Shown: piece after piece, positions 24,901 to 35,710 of the stretch
Layout of the letters: every line of letters starts with the position of its first letter
Position numbering within the stretch: position 1 is the first letter of the stretch
Assembly (NCBI GenBank): GCA_030549495.1
Contig: JAUIRK010000641.1
Location: forward strand, 124,001 to 188,000
Source: Nectonema munidae
Taxonomy: Eukaryota; Nematomorpha; Nectonematoida; Nectonematidae
Reading direction: 5' to 3'
Length of the DNA: 64,000 bases
Position numbers and translations under genes: made by a program
The notes under the pieces: model-generated
Databases searched by the model: none
Told to the model about the DNA's origin: nothing
What the model saw: the letters and a program-made list of their open reading frames with translations, nothing else

Positions 24901-27900
24901 AAAATAATTCTGTGAAACATTTATAATACTTTTTTTTAAAAATAGTTATATACGAATACTCGTTGTTTTAAAGGTTTTCGCAAGGAGCTCATCAGTTGCA
25001 CTATATGTCATCCATTATCAGTTTCCTGGCATTAACAAAGTATAATTCAAATAGCAGAGTATAGTTCGGGATATTCTATTAAATTTTATTTTTTAAATTA
25101 TTTTCTTACCAAAAAATCATTTTTAAATAAAATTAAGAGGTCTTTGTCCAACTAGCAAAATAATGTTTTTTCAAGAAAGCAAGTCTATTTGTATTAATCG
25201 TCTATGAATAGGGTTCCCAACTGTGAAGAATTTGAATAAAGGACACATAAAGAAGATATATCATTTAAGATTTATAAAATATATAATATATATTTGGATC
25301 TATATTTTCGTAGATTACACTTTAAACTTATATTTGTTTTGATTTTTCTCAGATTTGAGTAATTTTTTTTTAATTTCCCCCCAATGTATTTGATATGGAT
25401 TGTGAATCAAAATGCCGAAAAACTAAAATGCCCAAAAACTAAAACGACCGAAACTAAAACACCCGAAAACTAAAAAGCCCGAAACAAAAACACCCTAAAA
25501 CCATAAAACCAAAAGGCCTGAAGCCCTAAACCAAAATACGCGAAACCAATACCTATATAAAACATAATTCAAAATGTTAAACTTAAAATTTTTATTAAAT
25601 AATTTTATTTTTTAATATAAATTTTCAATTTTTCATCACTTTTTTTATGAAGCTTCCAACTTTTTTTAACTATATTTTTTTTGTTTTTATCAAGACATAA
25701 ACACTACTTCAAATTTAATTATTTTCTTTTTTAAATACATAGAATTTTAGGGATCTTTTATAACAAAATTTTTTTGGAATGAAGAGTTTCTAAGTTCTAG
25801 GTTCTTGTTCCGTTTGACTTGAAATTTCATAAATAGATACTCTAGAAATTTAAACATCTATTTGAACAAATTTTATTTTCTCTGAATATTTTATGTTCAT
25901 TCTAAAATATTTCAAGCCTAGAAAATATTTTATCATATTTCTAGTTGATTTTTGGTATATGAGCAATTTTTAAGTACTCTTAACTGTCCAGTGTTTTCAA
26001 AAGATTTCAGTTCATTTGCTATTTTAAATAACTTTGTTTTTACTCAAAATGGCCAAGAACCAAAGCGACCGAACAGCAAAAGGCTCAAAAACTATAACAC
26101 CAAAAAATTAAAATGCCTGACATTAAATGAGTTAAAAAATAAAACTTTCCATAATAACTTATATTCGTTTTTTTCAGTCATAAAAAATCGAACAACATTT
26201 ATTAAACAGTAAGCCTAAAATTGCGCCCTCAAATGGTAAATTTTTAGTCTATTAATTTTGTTTTGTTTTGAAAAGTAATTTTTCGTAGTTTTGAATAGTT
26301 TAAAACCTTATTGGATCACAAAAGAAAGACGAATTTTATAATTTGTCTAAAAAACTTCTGTTGGTGGGTTTTTTGACTGAAACAGAAGTAAATAATAATA
26401 AAATTTTATAAATAATTTCTGTGTTACCTTGCGTCACATCCTTTTCTTTGTGTCTTAGAATATATTTAGTTATGCATTTATTTATTGAATATAATAAGTG
26501 TATATATTTTAATGTAATGATCTTTTAAAAGACTTTACATAAGTATATAAATTCGTACAGCTGTTCTTTTTAGCCTAATCTCAATAAGATTGATCAGGGA
26601 TTTCCTAAGTTATAGAGCAAATTCCAGTTTTCTTGAATAAATTCAAATCTAATAATTTCAAACTTTAAGTCTGGTATTTAAAAGATTTGATCACATTTTG
26701 TCTTTAAAAAAATCAGAAACACCTCAACCACATCTCAATCAAATGGAATTTCACATAACTGATATTAAATTGATAACTTGATCCGAACTTGTCTTTATAG
26801 TTTTCTAAAAACTTGTTCTAAAATGTACTGAGTCCAAATATTTTAGAGGGAATAGAATAAGATTGCTTTCCAAACTATTGTACATTATTGTAATTATTGC
26901 TTTCCAAACTATTGTACATATTAGCTTCATCTAATTCTGAGAAAAAAATATTTTGAGTTTAAAATGTTCAAAACTTTTGATTTAATGTTCAGAACAAGAT
27001 CGAATTTAGTTCTTACACTCAAGAATATTCAAAGAACCTAAATTTGAAGTATCAAGTTGATTTGGGGTGAAATCAAGAAATTCCAAAAAAGTTTCAGAAT
27101 TAAAATTTCAAAACTATATTTTGAAAATCAATACCTGAGCGAAGTTTAGGAATTAATACAGAAACGTAATGCAATCAAAAATTGGACTCTTAAATATCCT
27201 GAAGTAAATTTTGAATCTATAGGATTCAGGAGGCTTTCAAACTCTGAGGAAACGTTCCAGATTGCTTAGAGAACTTTCATGTAAAATTGAAAATTTTTTT
27301 TTAAAAAATGTTTAAAACTTCATTTTAGTAGAAAATTGAAAAATGAAATAATTTAATAAAAACATTTGAATTTTTTGTTTTTCGTTATATATGTTTTTCG
27401 CTCTTTTGATTTCAGGTGTTTTGGTTTTTGGGTGTTTTGATTTCAGGCAGCTTGGTTTTTGGGTGTTTTGGTTTCGGGCGTTTTGGTTTTCAGGCGTTTT
27501 GACCCGGCGTGTATGAAATCGAAACCATCTAAACCTTAAGATGATAAAGTTCACATGAAAAATGATGCAGTTAAAAATTTCCGTTATGCAAAAATTATGT
27601 TGTGCATTTTAGTCTGTCGTTGGAAAGGTGAAAAATAAATGTGGAAAAAAGTCATCACTATTTTCAGTTTTGAAACTATTTTGAAATAATAAAAATGACA
27701 AAAATATCGAAGTTTTCTTTATAGTGTCAGCTAAATGGAAATAAAGGACAATTGGCAACTATATTTAAGGGTTTACTTTCAATCCAACTAATTTTAGAAA
27801 CTATATAGAATCAATATATGTTTCAAATTTTATTTTTATCATATTTTCAAAATTTTCATTCAAGTAATTTTAATTAAAAATATTTATATTTAAATGAACT

Positions 27901-27994
27901 TTAATCTAAAAATATGAATCTTTTTTTTAGGAATCCCATGGTTAAATGTTCGGATCTTCCAGATATCAACCTACTACATTGGAAAGAGACATAG
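6263..27994 (+). CDS. Secreted animal haem peroxidase (myeloperoxidase fold), 15 exons
   Basis: Exons: 6263-6443, 6642-6739, 6864-6916, 8926-9143, 10012-10182, 10702-10863, 12038-12139, 13044-13166, 15245-15365, 15420-15632, 17322-17539, 17599-17761, 20034-20215, 24220-24325, 27931-27994. All junctions are GT-AG with matching phase, and the sum is 2175 bases (724 residues plus stop). A signal peptide opens the protein. GQFIDHDI gives haem-linked Asp230 and distal His231; AGDTRSNEN gives Arg373 and haem-linked Glu376; RFGHTLI gives proximal His477. Other family blocks are [36 protein letters not shown] (calcium loop), [18 protein letters not shown] and the end [14 protein letters not shown]. 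It oxidises substrates with H2O2 outside the cell. There are no Ig or LRR domains, so it is not peroxidasin; the size fits peroxinectin, chorion or salivary-type peroxidases. The methionine that bonds haem in myeloperoxidase is absent. Confidence 0.93.
6917..8925. other. Peroxidase intron 3 (2.0 kb)
   Basis: It contains a 174-codon open frame at 6983-7507 (first codon TTG) with no recognisable family, a (TTATG)n run at 7904-7923, a G tract at 7988-7999 and polypurine/polypyrimidine tracts near 8372-8400 and 8468-8493 that can pair. I see no exon that fits the phase. Confidence 0.5.
7904..7923 (+). repeat. Short (TTATG)n run
   Basis: The same pentamer forms the tail of the LINE at 453-475. 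It may be the last trace of a second insertion on the plus strand, but no LINE sequence is recognisable upstream. Confidence 0.4.
11190..11880 (+). mobile_element. Decayed CR1-group LINE 3' fragment
   Basis: In shifting frames it carries reverse transcriptase traces: [11 protein letters not shown] near 11230, YRQMSLT near 11385, QHGFFERK near 11480, [13 protein letters not shown] near 11580 and [17 protein letters not shown] near 11755. These match the same blocks in the intact element at 541-3462. Several frameshifts and stops make it a dead copy in intron 6 of the peroxidase gene, on the sense strand. Confidence 0.7.
13167..15244. other. Peroxidase intron 8 (2.1 kb)
   Basis: Very AT-rich, with a TAA/ATAATA-rich low-complexity stretch near 14940-15010. 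I see no exon, RNA gene or recognisable transposon. Confidence 0.4.
16354..16490 (+). mobile_element. TTAA-flanked piggyBac-type MITE, copy 1
   Basis: About 137 bp, closely similar to copies at 19622-19760 and 47604-47741. The interior includes ATGTTCCTATTTTGGAACAT and repeated CGTCTGC motifs. Ends are inverted (CCATTTACGGCC and GGCCTTAGATGG). The left TTAA is mutated while the right one is intact, so this is the oldest-looking copy. Confidence 0.75.
16491..17085. mobile_element. Long palindromic element (MITE-like), arms about 180-200 bp
   Basis: The stretch TTTAGTAATTTGATATAAAA (about 16588-16607) returns as its reverse complement near 16974-16995. Similarity spreads outwards on both sides to about 16491 and 17085 (ATATTGTAAGATGAATT pairs with AATTCATCGTACAATA). 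An internal pair near 16655 and 16820 (TTTGATCC followed by a Ctt/Atc-TTTAAC stretch) is in direct orientation. It directly abuts MITE copy 1. Confidence 0.65.
17762..19621. other. Peroxidase intron 12, left part
   Basis: AT-rich. A stretch near 18330-18426 ([19 protein letters not shown]) faintly resembles a LINE C terminus but is too short to call. Nothing else is recognisable. Confidence 0.35.
19622..19760 (+). mobile_element. TTAA-flanked piggyBac-type MITE, copy 2
   Basis: 139 bp with perfect TTAA at both sides. Termini are CCCATTTACGACCAATG and CTTGGTCTTAAATGGG, forming an imperfect inverted repeat of about 17 bp. TTAA duplication with C/G-triplet ends is the piggyBac signature. There is no coding capacity. 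Confidence 0.85.
20216..21935. other. Peroxidase intron 13, left part
   Basis: AT-rich sequence with no exon or RNA gene that I can support. The next feature is the pogo-like relic. Confidence 0.35.
21936..22781 (+). mobile_element. pogo/Tigger-like transposase relic
   Basis: Two in-frame blocks are split by a single TGA at 22236. The first holds a CENP-B-type helix-turn-helix end ([15 protein letters not shown], then [10 protein letters not shown]) and the first catalytic Asp in LLMDETS. The second holds [17 protein letters not shown] and [16 protein letters not shown]. In active pogo relatives the second catalytic position is Asp; here it reads Asn (VWNSC), which with the stop indicates a dead copy. 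The region left of the HTH is poorly preserved, and no terminal repeats were found. It lies in intron 13 of the peroxidase gene. Confidence 0.8.
23130..23262 (+). other. GC-richer structured island of unknown identity
   Basis: A sharp compositional island in AT-rich intron sequence, just after a (TA)n run. It can form two clean hairpins: AGTCCAG (23178-23184) with CTGGACT (23191-23197), and ATCC-GAAA-GGAT (23221-23232), a GNRA-type tetraloop. I cannot match it to tRNA, 5S, snRNA or a known ribozyme core. A SINE head or an intronic ncRNA are the alternatives. Confidence 0.35.
25408..27510. mobile_element. Foldback-like element with inverted minisatellite ends
   Basis: The left array (25408-25550) and a shorter block (26041-26125) repeat units like AACTAAAACGCCCGAAA. 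The right array (about 27400-27510) holds the same unit as its reverse complement (TTTTGGTTTTCGGGCG type). The units are 15-17 bp and variable. Inverted ends made of short tandem repeats are known in foldback elements. The interior has no recognisable transposase. It is in the last intron of the peroxidase gene. Confidence 0.5.
26869..26922 (+). repeat. Small tandem duplication
   Basis: ATTGCTTTCCAAACTATTGT followed by ACAT occurs twice, about 28 bp apart, without change. It is a recent local duplication in intron sequence. Confidence 0.7.
27931..27994 (+). CDS. Peroxidase terminal exon
   Basis: After a T-rich acceptor the exon completes a glycine codon and reads [20 protein letters not shown] followed by TAG. 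This matches the conserved C terminus of animal peroxidases (N-P-x-V-x-C, then L-P, then D/N-L-x-x-W). It decides the 3' end of the gene and makes the preceding intron 3.6 kb. Confidence 0.85.
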
Positions 27995-28619
27995 ATAACA
28001 TGACTTTTTAGAATATTGAGAGAAAAAATATATATCCTTTATTGCACAAAATTTAGAATAAATTTTTTCCAATTTTTATTTTTTAAAGAAGTTTATACAT
28101 TAAAAATTTCTGGGAAAATTTTTCTAGTTCATTACAAAAGTTTTAATTTTTCTTATATAAAATTACACTTAATCTTACTTTTTTTAGTTGTTGGTATCGC
28201 ATCCATAGGGAAGAATAATCATCCTTAGCTGGACAGATGGTAATGATCATCTAGATAAATATCCTATTCGCCTACGACTAGACCATCTGCCGGGCTTTGA
28301 TTTACTTTGTTTTTTGATCTTATTTATAAATCTAAATTTTATTTTAATCAATACAAAATATATTGTATAAAATTGTATTTTGATAATTTAATTTTACATT
28401 TAAATTTGAAAAATATTAAATTACCAATTTATTTTAAATATTAAATTTAAATGTGATTTTTTACTCAAATTTCAAAAAACACAGTAAATTTTTTTTTATA
28501 ATTTTGACTCAACTTCTATACTGAAAATAAATTTAGTATCTTTGAAGAAATTTTAATCATTTTGATTGTAAAAATTATACTGCTTAGAACGCCAAGTTAA
28601 GTTCATCCAATCTCAATAT
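27995..28619. other. Intergenic, downstream of the peroxidase gene
   Basis: It holds the presumed 3' UTR. A slightly GC-richer patch at 28190-28305 contains GACAGATGG and CCATCTGCC, which can pair, but I cannot name it. Confidence 0.35.
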
Positions 28620-30545
28620 TTTATCTTTGAATTCGCAGTCCCTTCCTTCCAAATTGGGCGGTTTGTGTTGTATATTGAATTCACTGAAGTATAACTCAGA
28701 TTCAGTTTTTCATGTGATTACTTTACAAGAGACCTAACTCTCAAATACTTCTTTTAATAATAAATTGATTCTTGATGAATATGCTTTTATATCCCTACCT
28801 TCAAAAGACACCACTGATCTTGGTCTAGCTCTTTACATACATGAAAATGTAACGTTTGAAATTATCACTCTAAATCTTACTTCTACAAACTGGGAGATTT
28901 TTTCAATAAAGATTTTTGATCAATATAGAAACGTACAGGCATGTGTTCATAATGTGTATCGACCAAAAATATGTTAGAAATATTTAAACATTATACTAGG
29001 GGATTTTAATATGAATTTTTTAAATATCATAAATTTGGTAGCCACTAAGTCGCTGGTTTAGATATATTTTTCTTTTGGGTACTCTTCAACAATAAACTTG
29101 AATACCTGGGCTATGTTTGGATCACTGATTGATAATATATTTGTTACTAACCAACTTAGACATTGTAGATCAGGAACTATATCTTCAAGTCTGTTTGACT
29201 ACCTTCCCATCATTGTATCTTTTAATGATTTGTTGTCAACTCGAAATAAGTGTTTTATTACTAAAACAATTGTCCATTTTTATATGTTTTACGCTAACCC
29301 TAAGGAGGTAAAATGGGAAGTCTGAACTGTTTTAAGTCCAAGTGTTGACTTAGGTAATAATTTTTTTACATAATCTGAATGCTCACATTTCAACAAGCAC
29401 GGTATCGTTTCATAAGGAATTAATATAGACATAAATTTAACAGCTGGATGACTGATGATCTTTTGGTCATGGTTAAAAATAAAGACATTTTCTATTCAAA
29501 AATGCTTAGACATAAAAATAAGTTATCAACTGGAGTTTAACCTATATATTAAAAAATTAAAAAAATGCATTTGGTCAGCCAAGAAAAAATATTTGAGAAG
29601 TTATTTTCGAAGAGTAAAAATGATAGCAAAAATACATTGAATTTAAAAAATTATCTTGGGAATGGGAATAAATTGAGTAAGGTTAATATTAAAGTTGAGG
29701 GAAAATTAGTTGACGATAAAAAGCTTACCCAAATTGTTTCATTCACTTTTCTTGAAAAAACTTGAATACCTCTATAATAAACCGTCTTTTAATCTTTTGA
29801 ATTTCTCTTTCGATTCAAATTTCATTTTCAATGAAATCTATCTAAAGTCTAAATGTTATTCTTTTAAGCATAAACCCTTTAAGAAATAGCAATAGTTCTA
29901 ATTTTTATGGCCATACTGCCAAACTAATTAAATTCATTGCTCCTTTCATATGTTGCCCATTAAGATATATTTTTAACAGGTGTCTTTATGAATGTGTTTT
30001 TCCTGAGATATTCAAAGTCATAAAGTTATCCCCATATAATAGAAGACAAACAGGTATGACATTGAAAATTATAGGGCAATTTCCATCGTTCCAATTTTAT
30101 CTAAAATTTTCGAGAGAATTATTTTGATAATATCTACAATTATTTTGAATAAAATAACTTGTTTTCATCATCTCAGTTTGGCTTCCGTAAATTATATTCG
30201 ATAGAAAAACTTGACTTAATTTTTATCAACGATGTCCAAAAAAGATAATTTGATCTGTATATAATCTTAAATACAACGAGCATACAAATTAAAAATTTAG
30301 ATAAATGAATGTTTTAATTCAAGACATGTATAAAATAAATCTAATTAAAATTGCATTCAAATTTTTATCTGGTAAATCTCCCATGAATTTTACTGATTTT
30401 TTTACAATATCAACAAATTTTGATAAATATTAAAAAAGATTTTCTTACAAGCTTGATGTTTATCGTGCAAAAAACAAATTATCCAAAGAAAGTTTGATTT
30501 TTAAAGTACTTTACTGTTGGAATTCATTTAATCACATTATACCTG
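28620..30545 (+). mobile_element. Decayed CR1-group LINE (endonuclease and RT traces)
   Basis: Broken frames follow the order of a LINE ORF2. Endonuclease traces are LGLALYIHENV near 28820, LGDFNMNF near 29000 and LIDNIFVTN near 29120. A linker block IWSAKKKYLRSYF lies near 29570. RT traces are YRAISIVPILSKIFERI near 30070 and SQFGFRK near 30175. A C-terminal WNSF block lies near 30510. Many stops and shifts show it is dead, and much older than the copy at 453-4420. Confidence 0.7.
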
Positions 30546-31249
30546 ATTTTTTATTGTAAAAGTTGGAAAATTTATATTGAGCAGCTACAGATCATGTACA
30601 TCTAACACTTGTTATGTTTGCAATCAAGAGACACACAACACACCCATAATTTGCTCTTAAACATTTTTCCATTCGTTAAGTATATAGGTCGGAGATGACA
30701 ATCAAGTTGTCTATCCGCGTTCAACCATACAGGTTATGAGAATATATCATTACATAATAGAAAAGAGTTTTATAAATCTCTCCATACAGAAAATATATTT
30801 CTTCAAAAATATTATTAATATTTTAAAGAATTTCGCATTATACACATGATACATGGTAAAAAATATTTTATTGGTGAAAATTAAGTGGTCGCATGATACG
30901 CGAGAATGGACGTTACTCAAAAATCCTTCAAATAAAATAATCATGTTAGTATAATTGGTGAAAAATTATGAAAGTGTCAATAAAATGTGTGGTAAGTAAT
31001 ATAAAAACCTATCTAAACATGTTGAAAACATGTATTACACAGGTGTACTAAATTGATTGCTATGACTTGACAAAATAAAATATTTATATACAAATAAATA
31101 TTAAAAAAATTTTGAATCAAATTTCTTGTAAAATTAAGTTTATATTGTTATTAAAAAAATGTATAATATTTTTATTATACAATAATCAAAAGATACTTTG
31201 ATTTTAGATTAGATACGAATCTAAAAATGTATAATCTATATTATAATAA
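30546..31249. other. AT-rich intergenic stretch
   Basis: No gene, RNA gene or repeat that I can support; it ends at a (GT)n microsatellite. Confidence 0.4.
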
Positions 31250-32335
31250 GCTAGCGTGTGTGTGTGTGTGTGTCTGTGTGTCGCGGGGAGCCTTTTTGTT
31301 TGGTGGAATTTTTTTATTTTTTGTGTGTTTTTTTTTATGGTGTGGTGTGTGTTTATGTGTGTGTGTGTTTGAGGCTTTTTGTTGGGGGGAAATTTTTATA
31401 TGTTTTGTGTGTATTTTTATGTGTGGGATGAATATTTATATCTGTGTGGTGTGGGTGGCGGTATCCGTTTTGGTGGGGGGATATTTTTTTTTTTTTTTTT
31501 TTTTTTTGTTGAAAAAAAAAAAAAAAAAAAAAAAAACAAATATAAAAACAACACACCACCCCCCCTAACACCTCTTTTACCACCTCAAACACAAACTTCC
31601 CCCCAACCCTTTTTTTCGGCGTAGTTTAAAAAAAAAAAACACCCCCCCCCCCCCCCCTTTTTTTTGGGGGGTGAGTTTTAATTTTAACACCACACTCTCC
31701 CCCCCCCCCCCACTCTTTTTTGTGGGGAGGGGAGAAACGGTTTTGGGGGGGGCGGGGGGACCCGCCCGCGGGCCCGGTTTTTTTTTTTTTTATTAGGGGG
31801 GGGTGGGGGGGGGGGTGTGGGTGGCTGGGGGGGTGTTTTTTTGGGGTTTTTTTTTTTATATGTGTTTTGTGTGTGTTTTTTTGTGGTGTGGGGGGTTTTT
31901 ATGTGTGGGTGTGTTTGGGGATTTTTTTTTGGTGGAAATTTTTTTTTTTTTTTTTGTGTTTTTTTTTTTTGGGGGGTTTTTTTTTTTTTTTGGGGGGGGG
32001 GGGGTGTTGGAATTTTTTTTTTTGTTTGAATTTATTTATTTTTTTTGTTTTTTTTTAAAAAAAATAAAAAAAAAAAAAACAAATTTCCCCCTTCCCCCCC
32101 CCGACAAAACAAACCCCCCCCCCCCCCACCACACTCTATACACTCAAAACAAATTACCCACAACCATATTTTTTTGGTGGGGGTTGTGATTAAAAAAAGA
32201 AGGGGGCGGGGGGGGGGTGGGGGGGGGGATTTGGTTGTAGATACAAAATCACCACACAACATTCTTTTGGTGGGGGGGGGAGGGGGGGGTTCGGGGGGGG
32301 GGGGGGAAGGGAGGAGGGGGGGGAGGGTACTTGTA
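31250..32335. repeat. Homopolymer-rich G/T and C/A tract, probable assembly artefact
   Basis: It starts as (GT)n and turns into alternating blocks: G/T-rich (31250-31510), A/C-rich (31515-31700), G/T-rich (31720-32045), A/C-rich (32050-32165) and G-rich (32170-32330), with long runs of each base. The two G/T blocks look like each other with stretched homopolymers. The strand-flipping pattern suggests foldback or low-quality reads extended from a real GT microsatellite. Open frames here are meaningless. Confidence 0.65.
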
Positions 32336-33481
32336 TATTTGTTGAATATATATGAAGTCATAATTTTTTAGCCCGTTTTAAAGGCTTAAAAATCGAAATT
32401 TTAAAATAACTTTTTTCATCATTTTAAATGTCAGAATCACGAAAAGCTAAGCAATGTTATTTGATTCCTTGGCCATTTTATTTTTCAAGAATTTTAAAAA
32501 AGGAGGAGTCAAATTTCTGATAATTATAAAATAACCATTTTAGGCAACAATCACATCTAACAAGATGAGAAGAACTTACATGGCAACTTTCACATTCCCA
32601 ATTTCCTTTTAAAAAGTTAAAAAAAAAGAAGGAATAAGATATATATAAAATTTCTACTATGAATAAAGAAACTAGATAAAATAAACATGCTATTTTAAAA
32701 TTACATTATACGGTGAAATATATATAATTTCAAGTCAAATGTCTACATATTTTATAACCATATTCTCAATTTTAATAAATTTCATTCTTTCTATTTTTCT
32801 ATATAAATATAGAATTAAAAAAAAAATAAATAATTTCAAAAATCTATAAATGCAAGATTATAAAGGCGAATATATGGTTTATGTATTGTAAAAAATTTTA
32901 ATATTTTGTTTTTTATTTTATTTTTGTTGTTTTTTTGTATTAGTAATGTGATGGTCTCAACCTTTTTTTATCCAAATTTATTTAAAAATTTCAATGTTTT
33001 AGTAAGATGATATATATTTTTTTTATGATTAAAATTATAATGTATTCATTGAAAATTAACAGATATGATGAAAAATGTTAGTAAAAAATAATTTAAGAAT
33101 TGAAAATTATAAAGTTACAAGCAAAATGTTTATTTTAAAAACAACACAAATTTTCAATTTCACAAATAATTTAAGAAATTCATTTTTGCCTTTTATTTAG
33201 TAAAATATAAATTTTTCATCTATGAAGTGGAAACTATTTTAATTATAAGTAACCCCGTCGCCAGACTAATTATAGGGAAGAGGCGATTTTATTGGACCTG
33301 AATTATATCAGAGTGTATACATTTATATATTTCATGGGATTTCCAATGGAGGACGGATAAATTCCGCCTCCTTGCCCCCACGTCTTCTCCTGATCCAAAG
33401 AGTACTGTTACCTTACACAACTTAGATGTTTATTCTTGAATTGAACAAAAGGTAGATGCTTATTCGTGATTTGAATATGTT
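32336..33481. other. AT-rich intergenic stretch
   Basis: No coding or RNA features. A slightly GC-richer patch at 33250-33420 has no identifiable family. Confidence 0.35.
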
Positions 33482-33898
33482 TTAGGTACCAGGGGCGCAC
33501 ATCCGGGGGGGGGGGGGGCGACCCCCAATAATTTTCTATAAGTAAGAGTTGCTGCTTGTTTATAAAACATGTATGCAGACTTTCGAATCAATCAAACAGA
33601 TATAGTAAAATATCGAACATATTTTAGAGACGATGCGTGAAAGCTATATAATAATAATCCATTGCTTCAATAAGCACACAATAAGTAAGCAATGTTTATC
33701 ACAGTGTCTCGTAGTATTTTTGAGGAAACACATGTTGATGATCCACTAGATTTTCTCATCTTTTGTCACAGTGATGATTCTATTTCTCTTTCTCTCTCCT
33801 CTGTTTTTCTCTTCCGCTTTCTCTGCTAAAACTCAATCATTCACTCAAGCTCTCTTCTTTCATTCAAGCCCTCTTCTCTTGTTAAGCTCTCTTCTCTC

Positions 33899-34097
33899 CA
33901 GTGACGTAGCTAGGCTGGGCCATGAGGGGCCGTGCCCACACTCCTATGTACCGCATGGTGCCCCCATGCATCTTATACGATATCAGTTTTTGAAAATTTC
34001 TCCAATGAAAGGATCAAGAAACTATAAATAATGTTGCGCAAGTTTTTTGTTTTTAAATTGTGCCCCTTCTATCAACTTTTTTTTGGCTACACCACTG
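33899..34097. mobile_element. Nested hAT MITE (199 bp)
   Basis: The ends CAGTGACGTAGCTAGG and TTTGGCTACACCACTG form an imperfect inverted repeat. Flanks CTTCTCTC (33891-33898) and CTTCTGTC (34098-34105) are an 8-bp duplication with one mismatch. It lies inside the larger element at 33490, so it inserted later. Confidence 0.8.
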
Positions 34098-34610
34098 CTT
34101 CTGTCTAATTTGCATTTAGAGTTAAATTAAAATAGTTTTCAATCGTTACAATTTTATATCAATGAATTTTGCTAGACTCGCGCTAAGAATTTTTTTCAAC
34201 ATAAGTCACTTAATCTTTATCACTACGTTTGTTACATTTTGTAACATTTGAAAACTTTAATTTTTCCAAGTCAAGAAATTTTTTTCAATAGTTATTTGGG
34301 AATGAATATTTTGACTATCTATACAGTTTAAAAGCAAGAATACTCTATTTGTTTAATATTTGAGCAGAGATGTTTTTTATAATGTTCGATTGTTAAATTT
34401 TATAAGTAACACTGTACATAATCAAATCACTTTTTTTAAGAAAATTTGTTGATTATTATAATAAAAATATAATATCGAAACAAAATTTTTCAGTTGTTAA
34501 AAATGTACTTGATCATGACAGCTGTCAGAATTTTATTTGTAGACAGAAATTTCAAAAAAACGCAATGATTTTCCTTTCTCGTATACTTTGATTTATGTTT
34601 GTTTGGTCCT

Positions 34611-34875
34611 CGGACATTTCGCCTCATTATTTTCATAAGACATTTTGTTTCATGGACAATTCGCCCCGTTTTTTTCATAAGACATTATGTCTCATGGACA
34701 ATTCTAAAAAATTAAGAGATAAAATGATTAATTTGAAATAATTTAATAGAGATAAAATAAACAAGAATATAAATTTTTTTAATAATTTTACACATATATA
34801 GCAAAGATGGATGAAACAAATAGCCTATGAGACAATTTGTCCAGGGCGCAAATTGTCTATGAGGCGAAATGTCTG
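34611..34875. mobile_element. Nested palindromic MITE (about 265 bp)
   Basis: The ends CGGACATTTCGCCTCAT and ATGAGGCGAAATGTCTG are inverted with one mismatch, and inner motifs (CATGGACAATTCGCCC against GGGCGCAAATTGTCTATG) also pair. The family and target duplication are not clear. Confidence 0.6.
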
Positions 34876-35031
34876 TTTACCTTTCTTTATGCCTCCTATT
34901 ATTTTGAAATTATTCTGAGAACAGAAGGTTCAATTTTAAAATAGTAAAAATTGCTTTATTAGTTTATTTTGTTTCCTTTCTCTCTTATGTTAATTATGTA
35001 ACAAATTTTTCAATTTTGAGTAAAAGGTAAG

Positions 35032-35200
35032 GTGCAGCGTGTGTATTTTCATTGACAAGGCACTGATGTACCGCTTATGTCAAACTGAACAAATTCGTAT
35101 CTATAAGGAATCGAATCCAGAGGCTTCCGTGCTGAGTCCATCATCTCAACCAACTTGCCATGCCACCTATAGAGTTTGCTGTAGGGGATACGTCAAATTA
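35032..35200 (+). other. Exon-like cysteine-rich segment inside the hAT element
   Basis: An open stretch after an AG acceptor-like site reads CSVCIFIDKALMYRLC and on to ATYRVCCRGYVK, with six cysteines and a base mix unlike the AT-rich surroundings. It may be a host exon piece carried by the element. I recognise no family; the paired CC near the end recalls extracellular disulphide domains, but this is weak. Confidence 0.3.
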
Positions 35201-35710
35201 GTTTTCAAAAAATTTAAGTTATGCTCTAAAAATTTTTTAGTTTTTGTTGAAGCTCTATAACTTTTTCTGATAGACTTTTTTTCCTTAAAAGTTATTATAA
35301 AAGGCAAATCATTGCAAAATGTTAAGTTATTTTACTTTTTGTAGCTTGTATCAATTTAGCTTTTAAACTATTTTTGAATGATGCTTAGTAAAATGAAATA
35401 ATTCTATCTTAATTTTTTGTTTTATTTTTGTTTGCACAATTAGAACTTCATTTTATACTCTTGCTCCTGAATCAATCACATTTTTTTATATAAACATCGC
35501 AGGGTGTCTAGTAGACTCTTTGCTTTTAGACTACATTCACTCATATAAAACTACCCAACCTTAGGTTATTTGTTTTCTCTATGAATCAAATATCCTTTCA
35601 TCAATTCCTGTAATGTGCCTGGTAGATTACTTCATTTTTCAAATGAAAAGTCTATTCCACCCCTTAACAATTTTGAATTTTTTTAAACTAGTGTATATTC
35701 GATGGTTGTA

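Noticed and set aside
31227-32371. Several open frames of 60-130 codons on both strands
   Set aside because: They are made of Gly, Phe, Pro, Lys and Val runs from homopolymers in a probable artefact tract.
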